A stretch of 48,401 bases of DNA from a virus. Shown here in pieces: positions 38,162 to 48,284 of the stretch (within the stretch, counting starts at the first letter, position 1; the number at the start of each line of letters is the position of its first letter). The notes under the pieces were generated by a model. That model was given only the letters and a program-made list of their open reading frames with translations. It ran no database searches and was not told the origin of the DNA. The DNA lies in IMG/VR virus record IMGVR_UViG_3300046004_001843, positions 1-48,401 of that record. One strand, 5' to 3'. Position numbers and translations under genes: made by a program.

Positions 38162-39871
38162 TTATTGCGTCCATAATATACCACCTTCTCCAGCTTCAGT
38201 TGCATCATCAAAGAATCTAACTATTACTTGCCAAACATATGTATTTGCTGGAAGTATTAGGTCGGGTGGAGGAGATTCAGAAAGTATATTTGGAAAGATT
38301 GCTTCAGCATATCTACCTTGTGCACCTATAGAAACACTAGTAAGTACAGAACCGTCACTAGGTCCTAAAAACGACCAAAATCCATAAGCTTTAAAAGTAA
38401 CAGGATCTCCTATTATTTCAACAGTTCCATTTAATACAACTGTATATTCACCACCACCACCACCACCTGTGCTATAAGCAACATATTCATCACCAAACCA
38501 CTCTACAGAATTAACAGGTATTAATGGACTAGTAGGTGTTGGTGTTATTGATGGTGTTATTGATGGTGTTTTAGATGGTGTTACAGTGGGTGTTGGAGTT
38601 GGAGATGGTGAAGCAACTACAGTACAACTATCTCCAAATATTGGTTGTATACTAAGAGCAGCACCAGTTATTATAGTTAAAGGAGTTCCAACCTTCATAC
38701 AAATATTTAAAGAACTAACATCAACAACATTTATACCTGTAGGTAAATAAACATTAAATATCTTTAGGGCCCCAGCACAATTTGTGTATTGAATTCTAAC
38801 ATAATTACCTCTTTCTACATTACAACTAAGTGAATCTAAAAATCGACATAAACCAGGAGTAACGGATGGAGTAGGGGTTTGGGTTGTTGTTGGAGTAATA
38901 GTTCTAGTTGGTGTGATCGATATAGTTGGCGTAACAGATGGTGTTCTGCTAGGAGTTCTTGTAACTGTAGGTGTTATAGATGGTGATGTTGATACAGGTA
39001 CAAATGTTATTGTATTTGAATAGTTACTTTGTAAGTTATTTGGACAGCATTGTTTAATTCTAAAATACCAATTCCCACTACAAATAACACAACCATACAC
39101 ATCAGCTATAGTTACTTGAACAGGTGATATGCATCCAAACCCATCAGCGCATTCATCATAACCGCATGAGGTCCAACTAATTCCGTCGCAAGAATATTCA
39201 TAAATAACATCATTACAATTAGGTAAAGAAGTAAAAAATAAACCAAATGTATATTCACTTAAATGACGTGAAACTAAAGTAACATTATTTAATACCGGAG
39301 CACTACATATTTGAGAAGGTGTTATAGATGGTGTAGGAGTTATAGTTATACCTGGTGTTACAGTTGGAGATGGTGTTGGTACTAACCCGCATGGTGCTAA
39401 TGTATTGGTTAGCTCAGACCCATTATTTATAACACTATTAAGTATCCCAAGTGTGTTGTCTACGCAGAAATCTATCGGATCTTCTCCATATAAAATTATT
39501 CTTGTTTGTAAAATTAAACTACAATCATAATATTCAACCCATGAAATATCGTATGGTTGATCTGTAGGTGCTGTTAAATTCCAAGTAGTGCATCCGGTTA
39601 CACCAGTTGGTGTTGGTGTTGGTGTTGGTATAGGACAGGCCCCTAACACTACATTAAATGTTGCTGTTAATGTTGTATTATCATATAAAGCCCACCCCGT
39701 TGTTGGGTTTAGGGTATTGTTATAATTTCTAGGTTCTCCATCGTAAGGCCACCCATACATTACCCAATAAGTCCCAGTCCAAAGAATAGTTAATAGAGTT
39801 GTTCCATCATATCCTATCCAAGAAGGATACCCATTAATAGTACCATTATATACAAAAGTAACATTTATCAT
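38162..39871 (-). CDS. Proline-linker adhesin / tail fibre-like protein
   Basis: The 569-residue protein is a string of small Cys-containing domains separated by Pro/Thr/Ser linkers (PTPTPTPTG, TPSITPTVTRTPSRTPSVTP, SPSPTPTPTVTPSKTPSITP). The N-terminus (MINVTFVYNGTINGYPSWIG) is a small beta domain; the C-terminus (TYVWQVIVRFFDDATEAGEG) is another. It has no signal peptide, as expected of a virion protein. The linker style is shared with the 592- and 2338-residue proteins. It probably displays several binding domains on the virion surface. It starts 3 nt after the protease stop. Confidence 0.78.
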   Translation of the reverse strand: MINVTFVYNGTINGYPSWIGYDGTTLLTILWTGTYWVMYGWPYDGEPRNYNNTLNPTTGWALYDNTTLTATFNVVLGACPIPTPTPTPTGVTGCTTWNLTAPTDQPYDISWVEYYDCSLILQTRIILYGEDPIDFCVDNTLGILNSVINNGSELTNTLAPCGLVPTPSPTVTPGITITPTPSITPSQICSAPVLNNVTLVSRHLSEYTFGLFFTSLPNCNDVIYEYSCDGISWTSCGYDECADGFGCISPVQVTIADVYGCVICSGNWYFRIKQCCPNNLQSNYSNTITFVPVSTSPSITPTVTRTPSRTPSVTPTISITPTRTITPTTTQTPTPSVTPGLCRFLDSLSCNVERGNYVRIQYTNCAGALKIFNVYLPTGINVVDVSSLNICMKVGTPLTIITGAALSIQPIFGDSCTVVASPSPTPTPTVTPSKTPSITPSITPTPTSPLIPVNSVEWFGDEYVAYSTGGGGGGEYTVVLNGTVEIIGDPVTFKAYGFWSFLGPSDGSVLTSVSIGAQGRYAEAIFPNILSESPPPDLILPANTYVWQVIVRFFDDATEAGEGGILWTQ

Positions 39872-39874
39872 ATC

Positions 39875-41191
39875 TTAAGGGCAAGGATTAATTAAACTTG
39901 TTGTCCCTACTTGCCAATAAATATTACTAGCACAAGGTAATGTTTTATCAGGGCTACCTCCAATAGTAGTTATGTATTGTCTTGAACCAGTATTAAAATA
40001 ATTTTTAGTTGTACCATCCCAAGCAGATATATTTAATTGAGCTGCTACATTATCTATTCTATTAGCAAATCCAAACATTTGAGATCCAGCAAATACTAAT
40101 CCTATAATTTTCCAAACACCTCCAATATAAGCACACAATGCTGATCCTGAGTCCCCTCCATATATTGGAAAAGGGCATGATGGATCTCCGTTTGGTTCAA
40201 GATCTGTTCTGGTGAATTGGATTTGGTTGGTAAAATTAGCTCCTGTTGGTGTTCCATTTAGATTATATCCTCCATATGGTACAGCGGGTGGTGCTGGTAC
40301 TACTACTGATAATGGTACGCTAACATTAGTATCCTTAAGTCTTATTCCACAAGATGTAGATGATTTAACACCCGATGATCTACCAGAACTAACTAGTAGA
40401 GTAGTTCCAATTGGAAGATCATTTATTTCTGTTGTTGTAGCAAACGGCATAGGAGTTAAAATACTTGTTCCATACTGTTTAAATGATTCAGCGTTTGTTA
40501 CTTTACTAGGATCAATTGTAACTAAAGCTCCATCTACTTGATTTACAGAAGGTTGAGGAACTATAGGAACATATCTTACTACTTCACCAACCATATAATC
40601 TGAATTTGGTCCTACTTCTCCTGGTTGGTAGTATTGATCTTGGTATTCGTTAGAATTAGTTACATTTCTATAATTGGTGTAAAATGCAGTATCTACAACA
40701 ACATGATTATTTGTAACTCCAACTAATGCATTCTTTGCATTATCTACAGCTAAAAATCCTAAAGTACCTACTTTAGTTCCATTATTAAAAGATGTTATTG
40801 AAATACCACCTTTCATAGGGCGTATAACACCTCTATTTCCTGGGGGTGTATTTCCAGCAGGGTAAATAGGACCTCCAGCGGGATATTGAAATTGAAACCA
40901 AGTCCAAGTATAACAAGTATTTAATGTAGTTTGAGGACATGATAAAGGTACAACGTGCCCAATTTCAATAACATCTGTTTTATAAGCAACACCATCAATT
41001 TCAACTGTTGAGGGTAAATGTTCTTCTTCAGGTATTTCACTTAATGGTAGTTTTTTAGGTACGTTAAATACTATAGTAGGCTCTCCAATAGGTTGATCTT
41101 TACTAATTTTATGACTCCATCCTACTCCTACATAATCGGGAGTAGATTGAAATAAGTCTTCTATTTTTTGTTTAATTGGTTCTGTTAACAT
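39875..41191 (-). CDS. Trypsin-like (S1) serine protease
   Basis: The 438-residue protein keeps the chymotrypsin-fold triad in order: VGVTNNHVVV (His), NQVDGALVTI (Asp) and YGGDSGSALCAYIGG (Ser in GDSGS), with VWKIIGLVFAGSQ as the strand after the nucleophile. The N-terminus (YVGVGWSHKI, EPTIVFNVPKKLPLSEIPEE, then an AYKTDVIEIGHV-like strand) matches the leading region of bacterial S1 proteases that begin with a VGIG-KLP segment. There is no signal peptide. The gene is between two adhesin genes with gaps of 1-3 nt, so it is made with them and may be a virion protein. Its target is unknown. Confidence 0.88.
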   Translation of the reverse strand: MLTEPIKQKIEDLFQSTPDYVGVGWSHKISKDQPIGEPTIVFNVPKKLPLSEIPEEEHLPSTVEIDGVAYKTDVIEIGHVVPLSCPQTTLNTCYTWTWFQFQYPAGGPIYPAGNTPPGNRGVIRPMKGGISITSFNNGTKVGTLGFLAVDNAKNALVGVTNNHVVVDTAFYTNYRNVTNSNEYQDQYYQPGEVGPNSDYMVGEVVRYVPIVPQPSVNQVDGALVTIDPSKVTNAESFKQYGTSILTPMPFATTTEINDLPIGTTLLVSSGRSSGVKSSTSCGIRLKDTNVSVPLSVVVPAPPAVPYGGYNLNGTPTGANFTNQIQFTRTDLEPNGDPSCPFPIYGGDSGSALCAYIGGVWKIIGLVFAGSQMFGFANRIDNVAAQLNISAWDGTTKNYFNTGSRQYITTIGGSPDKTLPCASNIYWQVGTTSLINPCP

Positions 41192-41192
41192 A

Positions 41193-44100
41193 TTATTGAA
41201 TATCTAAATATTTGTATATTGTTCTAAAAGCAGTTGATGGTGCTGATGGAGATGGTGTTGGTGTTGGCGATGGTGATGGGTTTGGATTTACATTTAAGTT
41301 AACTGTATTGCAATTAATTGATGAATTATATGATGCAAACCATTGATTGGGGTTAGTAGTAGTCCGAACCGGTGTAAATGTATAAGGGCTGTTTAAGTTA
41401 ATATTGTATATAATTTCATTTGGGTATGTTGAACTAACAGCTACATATAAATTTCCATTTGATTCGAATAATTTAAAGGAATACGTACTATTCCCGGCAG
41501 GAATTGTTGATGATAAATCAATATCTAATTCTAAAGCCCCATCTGGGTATGAGTATTGGGATAAGTAGTAGACGTATTGGGTTGATGAGGTTGCTCGTCT
41601 TCCAACTGTTATTACTTTATTAGTGGCTGTTAACATAAGGGCATCCAATCCCGAAGGAGCATATATGTTAAACATAGTTGTCATTTGAGTAGCCGTAACA
41701 GTATTATTTGTTATATTTAATTTAACTAAAGGATTAACAAATGGTCCCGCAGGATTATATGTTGAACTATAATTAACAAGCGTAGTAAGCAAATTAGTAT
41801 TATCTATTGCTTGTAAATAATTAAACTGGGGTCCTGAATATCCAGAAATTGATATGGTTCTGTTAAATGTTAATGTTGTTGGATTGTTTGATACATTCCA
41901 TTCGTTAATATAATTAGTTTGGTTTCCTTTCCAATATTTAGTTGTTGTGTGAGCTTCAACCATATTACTTGTATTATCTCCGGGTAACGTAATTGGTGTT
42001 GAGGTATTAGTAGTAATATTATAATTGTATGTAGAAGCACCACCTGTGCTATAATAAACACATCCTAATGAACTAATATCTTTAATTAAACGTACGGAAT
42101 ATCCACTAGTTTTAGAGAATCCTTTAAGGTCAAGTAATGAATTATTATAATATAAATCAGCATATATTGCTAGATTAGTATATCCAGGGGTTGAGATAGC
42201 TGTAGAAGTCCAGAAAGGCCCAAATGATTTTATACCCCCAAATTGGGCATTTTCTCTTCCTCCTCCTGGTAGTCCTGTCCAACCTGTTTCATTTGTTGCT
42301 CCTGTATTAGGACTATTCCAAAGTGTAGTTCCTGTTCGTTTTAATTTACCTCCGGCTACATTTGTACCCCCCAAATACTGGCGCAATGTTTCAATTTCAG
42401 CCTCTGTTGGTACATGATAACCGACAGGAGCTAATCCACGAGGATCATTTACAGCATACCAGTTGTATAGTTTATTATATGTACAACCATTAGTTGGGTT
42501 GTTGTCGTAGTAACACCAAGCTCCTGTAGTTAGAGTATTCCAAGCTGTTGGATCTGTAACTTGTGGTATGACATCACCATTTCTATAAGTAGTAACATCT
42601 AAATTACATGCTGTCCATGTTTGTGTTCCTATTATTACATTAGGTAAAGCACATGGTGTACATGGAGGTGATGGAGATGGTGTTGGACTTGGTGATGGGC
42701 TAACAGCTGGTGCTGGTAATACAGAAGCGGCACATATACCAAAAACTGTACCTTGTATTCCACCAGGACCCGAAATAGTTAAAGTAGTATACAAACTGCT
42801 TGCATGTACTTTAAGAAATCCACCTCCTGTAATATTTTGGTTTAAACTATTGAGCCCAAAAACAGATCCAGTTACCGTATTTGCATTAATATTATCAAAA
42901 CATCCCTTACATGCTGTAAGAGAAGGAATCCCACCATTAGTATTAAAAGCAAAAGATTCATAATGACCTCCAGTAGCTATAGGACTATCCCCCATACCGG
43001 TTAGTAATAATACTATGTCATTAACGGGTTGGCTAAATGTTAGAGTATAAGTAAAATCACCAGGATACCAACCTAACCAGACTGTATTTGAAGCATTAAG
43101 TACTGTGTTAGTCCCGGAACATCCTATATCACTATATGGCATTGAATTAGGAGTAATCCCAGTAAATGATGGGGTTAATGTAACTCCACCATACGTAACA
43201 GGACTAAATTTAGGGAGTAACGCTGGGGTACAAGTATCGCAATTATTAGGTATTATAAAGTTAGTATTAATACAATTGGATAGTTGAGAAGCATTAATTA
43301 AGGCTAGTCCTGGGTTTTGGACTAACGTTAGAGCATACGGTGTAGCAGTATCTATTTTATACATGTTGTACCCGATAATGTATATATTTCCATTTAATTC
43401 AACTAATCCACTAGGAGTTGTAATAGTTGGTGATAATGATTTATATAACTCTAAATCCCCCGTAGTATAATTGTACTGAAGGAGGATAATGATAGTAGGA
43501 GTATTTGTATCTCTAACTAAAATGATAAGTTTTGGATTAACACCATTAGTTACTACCAACCCACCAACAGGTTCTGTTTGTATTGGTAAAAAACATTTAG
43601 TAACAAAAGTAGCTATAGGATTTGAGGTGCCATCAGCCGGTATATTTATTTCAACTATAGGTTGAGAATATAAATTTCCACTACTGTCCGGACTAGTTAT
43701 TTTGTATGAACCTACTAAAGTAGAATTATTTAGAGCAAATAATCCATTATTTGGTTTAAGACCAGTTGGTAAAGCTATATTTCTATTAAAGGTAGAAGAA
43801 AATGGAGATAATACTATATTACTTTCTCTTAAATTAACTTCAGAAGTAGCAGCTCCAGTAGCATATACCCACATTTTATTGCTTGTATTAGCAATAACTG
43901 TAGGGAGATTATTTGTATTATCATTAGCAGGGTATGGGTTTGCTGTTACACTAAGTACTGCGGATGTATTAGTTGTAAAGTTATATGAACCATATCCCTT
44001 GGTTTGAGTTCTATACAACATAGTATCACACCCACTAGCATTAGGCCCTAATAATTTACCTTTAGAACATGATAATAATGAATTTGATCCACCCGAATCT

Positions 44101-47100
44101 AATATATTATTTACTAAAGTCCAGTTATATGGTGGATTTGGATTTATTGAATAAACCCACCCAGTTAAAGCAGGTAAATTAGGATAACCATCCTTAAAGA
44201 AAACATATATTATATTATTAAATTGAGCAATACCAGCTATAAGACCGGCTGTTGGTGAGGTTGTTGGGGGTATTAATGTAATTTCATATTCAAAAGCTCC
44301 AGTATTATAATCGTATTGTTGAAGAGCAATTATGCTATTTGTAGTACCTGGGGTTGGGTTAGATACAGCACATGCTAATAAAAGTTTATCAGGATTACCA
44401 TTTGCATCTGAGGTTAACATTAGATCTCCTTGACCTTGAAAATTGCTATTTAAGTTAAATTTAAACGTTGTTGTTAATTGTGTTGCCGGAGCGGTAGGAA
44501 TATTTAATTCATAAACTTTCCATACTGTTTGCCCATTTACAATAGTAGAAGCAACATCTACAAGTGTATTATTATCTTTTGCTGTTAGTCCTGGACTAGC
44601 AGTGTATCCTGAAGGGTATAGAAGTGTTCTATTAAAAGTTGCTGTGTATGGAGGGTTTCCAGAAAGGTTCCATTCATTGATATTATAGCTATAGGTTTGA
44701 GCAATAGGATTAAATACTCCCCAGCTTTTCCATAATTTAGTTTCAGTAGAGGCAATGTCATTACCTACAACATCATTAGATAATATTATTTCTTGTTGAA
44801 CATTAGTATTAGGGTTCCAAGTATAATTTTTAGTATAATAACCATTAGTTAAACTAGTTCCATTATATGATTGAAGAGCAGTAGTATAAATTAAAGGACA
44901 TACATCCGACGGTAAAGAAGGTGACGGCGTTACACTTGGCGTACGAGACGGACTAATTGTTATACTAGGAGTAACAGTTATCGATGGTGTTACGCTTGGT
45001 GTAGCACTAATAGAGATACTAGGTGTAGCAGTTACTGATGGTGTTTTACTTGGTGATACTGTTATTGATGGTGTTGCAGAAGGAGATGGTGATGGTAATG
45101 GTGTTGCTGTGTCTAAACATAAACTAAACCCGGAGCCATCTGCTCCACCGTTTCCTGTTATTATTATTTGAGTATAAGGATTAGTTGCATTTACTTGAGT
45201 TAAAGCACCACCCCCGTTAGGTGAAACATATTCTAATGTTATGACATTATTGTTTATTGTAGTACCACATGATGGTCCACAAGTAGAGAGTGTAGGGGTT
45301 CCTCCGCTTGTATTAAATGTAAAAGTTTCAAGTGCTGTTGGATTGTAAGTTGTTCCGGCTCCCGATATTAAAAATTTTATATTATTAACAGGTTGGTTAA
45401 AGTTTAAGGTATAAATAAAAGCCCCAGGAGTTGCTCCTAAAATTACAAAGGGTAATGGAAGAGATACATTTGTACAAGTAGCAAAAGGAGAACCATTAGC
45501 CGGACCAAGAACTAATTCCGGGCCACTATATGTTGTACTAACTGTTAAATTTCCATTAGTTATAGTACCTGTTCCAGTTGGAGGCATTGCAATTGTATTA
45601 CACGAAACACAATTTGCCGGTGGCGCTGGTAGGATTGAAGTACAATCAATACCAAATAAAGAACCACCACTTCCTCCTTGACCTGTTATGGTTAATGTAT
45701 TAAATGAGCTAGGAGAAGAAATAGTAAATAAACCTCCACCATTATTAGTGTCTTCTGTACCATTAGAGGAAATTTGATTTCCTGTTATTGCGCTAAAGCA
45801 ATTATTAGGACTTGTTATTGTTGGAGTTCCTCCACTTGTAGTAAATGTAAAAATTTCAAAAATATTTTCATCAAAATCAGTACTTAAACCAGTTATAGGT
45901 ATTCTAATATTATTAACAGGTTGACTAAATGTTAAAATATATGTAAAAGCTCCGGATAAACCTAACCATGCTGTGTTAGCAGGAGTTGTTGTGTTACACG
46001 ATGCCCAAGCATTAGGATATAAACTAATATTTCCCGTTCCTGATATTGTTATAGTAACTCCATTATAGGTAACATTATTTCCAGGTAAAGGTAGTGCTCC
46101 ATTTCCAGTACACGGTATATTATTTGGTGGTGATTTTGATGGTGTTGGTGTAGGCGTTCTAAACGGTGTTGTACTTGGTGTTGGTGTTATTGACGGTGTT
46201 ACTGTTTTAGTAGGCGTTGGTGTCGGTGATGATGAGACACCTATTACATTTGGTTGAAATGAAACATTACAACAACTTGGTACTTGTGATGCTCCGGCTA
46301 ACGCGTTACCAATATTATTTACTTGAGTAATAGTATATGGAAATGTAGTACTTATTTGTTTAAGATTACTCCCACTAAAAATATAAATACCACCATTTAT
46401 TGTAGCTAAACCATAAGGAAAAGGAGCAGTTGAAGTAATAGGTAAATCAAATTCTAATGTTCCTCCTAAAGTATATTGAGAAATCCAATATGAATAAGGA
46501 GCATTTCGCGTTTGTGTTGTTACAATAACCTTCCCATCTGTTGTGTATAATAAATCTCCGGATATTACTCTTCCAGAAGATAAAGTAAATAAATTTGTTA
46601 TAACAACAGTATTATCCGGTGAAGGATTTAATGTAATTTGAATAATTTGATCATTATTAAATTGATCTGAGGATAATAAGGTTGTATTATCAATAGCGCA
46701 TATACCTGATCCTAAAGCAATTCCTACGGGGATATTAATAGCTCTATTATATACAGATGTAAAAGGGCTTAATGTTATATTATATTCAAAAATAGTACTA
46801 GTAGCACCATTTAAAGAGGCATATAACCACAATTTTGTATTAGTATGAGCAATATCAGATGAACCTACTTGTAGTGGAGACGTACCTAAATTTAATAAAG
46901 TAGAAACATTAGTAGTACTGTTATAAGCATAAACTTGATTAGGTCCCCCACCATTATATATTACAGAACACTCAGATACTATTAAAGCATTAGAGGACGG
47001 ACTAGGTGTAGGTGTTGGTGTTTTACTTGGTGATACTGTTATCGATGGTGTTTTACTAGGAGTAACACTTGGTGTAGCCGTTTTTGTTGGTGTCACACTA

Positions 47101-48209
47101 GGAGTAACACTTGGTGTTGATGAAACACTAATAGACGGTGTTTTAGTTGGCGTAATACTAGGAGTAACAGATGGTGTCGATGTAGGTGTTAATGAAGGAA
47201 ACTCTGGATATCGTGATGTACTTACTGTTACAGATGGTGTTGCTGATACTGTTATAGAAGGAGTTGCACTAGGTGATGGTGCAGGACCAAACACTACATC
47301 CATACATAAAGGCTCTGGTTCAAATACAGGAACAGTAACTAAAGTAGCTGATGGAGTTGGTGTTGGTGATGGGGAAATGTCAGGAGCAACACATTCTTCA
47401 TTTTGGCAATAACTTCCTGTATAAAATGTTACGGCAGGGTTTCCTGCAGATGGATTGCTACCACATATTTGAATTGTTTGTTGTGGAGCTATTGTAAACT
47501 GAGCTCCAACAAATCCATCACAAGTTGTATAAAAACTTTGGTATGAACTAAATTCACTAGTATTAATATAAGTAATACATTTACATTCAGGGGTTCCAGG
47601 AGATGGTGTTACACTAGGTGTTCTACTAACAGTTACTGTTGGTGTTGGACTAGGTGAACTATTAACAAACGTAACAGGAGATGGTGATGGTGTAACCGTT
47701 ACAGAGGGCGTTATACTAGGAGTAGGAAACGGTGACTGTGTTATAGATGGTGTTGGTGTAGGTGATGTTGAAACACAAGGTTTACAATCTTCACATGTTT
47801 TATATATAGTTTCATCTATTATTACTATAGTAGGATTGCCTTCGGTAACTGTTAATACAGTATAACAATCACCTAATGAGTCTTGAAATATATCTCCAGG
47901 GATTATATTATTATTAACAACTATTTGGGTAATTGCTTTATCACAGCAGCTTTGAACTAACCAAACTGTAGTAGGTTCTTTAGGATTACATGGTGGTAAA
48001 TCGATTAAACAATCATCACAAGTGTTATAAAGAGGTACAAGGTCTGGGAGGGATATATTTGGTGTAGCGTTAGTTGGAGCTATTACTTGATAGCAATTAC
48101 TTAAAGAATCTTGAAAAATTATACCTGTATATAGAATACGGGTATATTTAATAACTTTAGTAATAGAGGGATTGCAGCAACTTTGGACTAGCCAGTTATA
48201 TAGAGCCAT
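41193..48209 (-). CDS. Giant multidomain adhesin with FISUMP domain
   Basis: The 2338-residue protein is a chain of modules joined by Pro/Ser/Thr linkers. It starts with two Cys-rich repeats of about 70 residues (WLVQSCC..IFQDSL..CY..YxTCxDC). Then follow about four copies of a propeller-like module (FTSVYNRAINIPVGIALG, TLLSSDQFNNDQIIQI style; near 416-650, 1090-1360, 1360-1610 and 1990-2290) and three copies of a beta module (FTYILTFSQPVNNI). Near residues 1785-1990 lies a Fibrobacter-succinogenes major paralogous domain (QTWTACNLDVTTYRNGD, LYNWYAVNDPRGLAPVGYHV, FWTSTA, SVRLI). It is probably a fibre or virion adhesin. Positions are rough. Confidence 0.85.
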   Translation of the reverse strand: MALYNWLVQSCCNPSITKVIKYTRILYTGIIFQDSLSNCYQVIAPTNATPNISLPDLVPLYNTCDDCLIDLPPCNPKEPTTVWLVQSCCDKAITQIVVNNNIIPGDIFQDSLGDCYTVLTVTEGNPTIVIIDETIYKTCEDCKPCVSTSPTPTPSITQSPFPTPSITPSVTVTPSPSPVTFVNSSPSPTPTVTVSRTPSVTPSPGTPECKCITYINTSEFSSYQSFYTTCDGFVGAQFTIAPQQTIQICGSNPSAGNPAVTFYTGSYCQNEECVAPDISPSPTPTPSATLVTVPVFEPEPLCMDVVFGPAPSPSATPSITVSATPSVTVSTSRYPEFPSLTPTSTPSVTPSITPTKTPSISVSSTPSVTPSVTPTKTATPSVTPSKTPSITVSPSKTPTPTPSPSSNALIVSECSVIYNGGGPNQVYAYNSTTNVSTLLNLGTSPLQVGSSDIAHTNTKLWLYASLNGATSTIFEYNITLSPFTSVYNRAINIPVGIALGSGICAIDNTTLLSSDQFNNDQIIQITLNPSPDNTVVITNLFTLSSGRVISGDLLYTTDGKVIVTTQTRNAPYSYWISQYTLGGTLEFDLPITSTAPFPYGLATINGGIYIFSGSNLKQISTTFPYTITQVNNIGNALAGASQVPSCCNVSFQPNVIGVSSSPTPTPTKTVTPSITPTPSTTPFRTPTPTPSKSPPNNIPCTGNGALPLPGNNVTYNGVTITISGTGNISLYPNAWASCNTTTPANTAWLGLSGAFTYILTFSQPVNNIRIPITGLSTDFDENIFEIFTFTTSGGTPTITSPNNCFSAITGNQISSNGTEDTNNGGGLFTISSPSSFNTLTITGQGGSGGSLFGIDCTSILPAPPANCVSCNTIAMPPTGTGTITNGNLTVSTTYSGPELVLGPANGSPFATCTNVSLPLPFVILGATPGAFIYTLNFNQPVNNIKFLISGAGTTYNPTALETFTFNTSGGTPTLSTCGPSCGTTINNNVITLEYVSPNGGGALTQVNATNPYTQIIITGNGGADGSGFSLCLDTATPLPSPSPSATPSITVSPSKTPSVTATPSISISATPSVTPSITVTPSITISPSRTPSVTPSPSLPSDVCPLIYTTALQSYNGTSLTNGYYTKNYTWNPNTNVQQEIILSNDVVGNDIASTETKLWKSWGVFNPIAQTYSYNINEWNLSGNPPYTATFNRTLLYPSGYTASPGLTAKDNNTLVDVASTIVNGQTVWKVYELNIPTAPATQLTTTFKFNLNSNFQGQGDLMLTSDANGNPDKLLLACAVSNPTPGTTNSIIALQQYDYNTGAFEYEITLIPPTTSPTAGLIAGIAQFNNIIYVFFKDGYPNLPALTGWVYSINPNPPYNWTLVNNILDSGGSNSLLSCSKGKLLGPNASGCDTMLYRTQTKGYGSYNFTTNTSAVLSVTANPYPANDNTNNLPTVIANTSNKMWVYATGAATSEVNLRESNIVLSPFSSTFNRNIALPTGLKPNNGLFALNNSTLVGSYKITSPDSSGNLYSQPIVEINIPADGTSNPIATFVTKCFLPIQTEPVGGLVVTNGVNPKLIILVRDTNTPTIIILLQYNYTTGDLELYKSLSPTITTPSGLVELNGNIYIIGYNMYKIDTATPYALTLVQNPGLALINASQLSNCINTNFIIPNNCDTCTPALLPKFSPVTYGGVTLTPSFTGITPNSMPYSDIGCSGTNTVLNASNTVWLGWYPGDFTYTLTFSQPVNDIVLLLTGMGDSPIATGGHYESFAFNTNGGIPSLTACKGCFDNINANTVTGSVFGLNSLNQNITGGGFLKVHASSLYTTLTISGPGGIQGTVFGICAASVLPAPAVSPSPSPTPSPSPPCTPCALPNVIIGTQTWTACNLDVTTYRNGDVIPQVTDPTAWNTLTTGAWCYYDNNPTNGCTYNKLYNWYAVNDPRGLAPVGYHVPTEAEIETLRQYLGGTNVAGGKLKRTGTTLWNSPNTGATNETGWTGLPGGGRENAQFGGIKSFGPFWTSTAISTPGYTNLAIYADLYYNNSLLDLKGFSKTSGYSVRLIKDISSLGCVYYSTGGASTYNYNITTNTSTPITLPGDNTSNMVEAHTTTKYWKGNQTNYINEWNVSNNPTTLTFNRTISISGYSGPQFNYLQAIDNTNLLTTLVNYSSTYNPAGPFVNPLVKLNITNNTVTATQMTTMFNIYAPSGLDALMLTATNKVITVGRRATSSTQYVYYLSQYSYPDGALELDIDLSSTIPAGNSTYSFKLFESNGNLYVAVSSTYPNEIIYNINLNSPYTFTPVRTTTNPNQWFASYNSSINCNTVNLNVNPNPSPSPTPTPSPSAPSTAFRTIYKYLDIQ

Positions 48210-48261
48210 TATAGAATATTTTATTATTTACTATGATTTATTACACGACAGTGTTTCATAG

Positions 48262-48271
48262 TATAAATATG
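48262..48271 (-). promoter_or_regulatory. Putative promoter before the giant adhesin
   Basis: The minus strand reads CATATTTATACT, 53 nt before the adhesin ATG, in the 75-nt gap after the partial upstream gene. Confidence 0.45.
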
Positions 48272-48284
48272 GCGGTACGATTAG

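Noticed and set aside
41870-42061. Minus-strand ORF of 63 codons inside the giant adhesin
   Set aside because: Out of frame with the 2338-residue protein, with an arbitrary hydrophobic composition and no supporting start signal.
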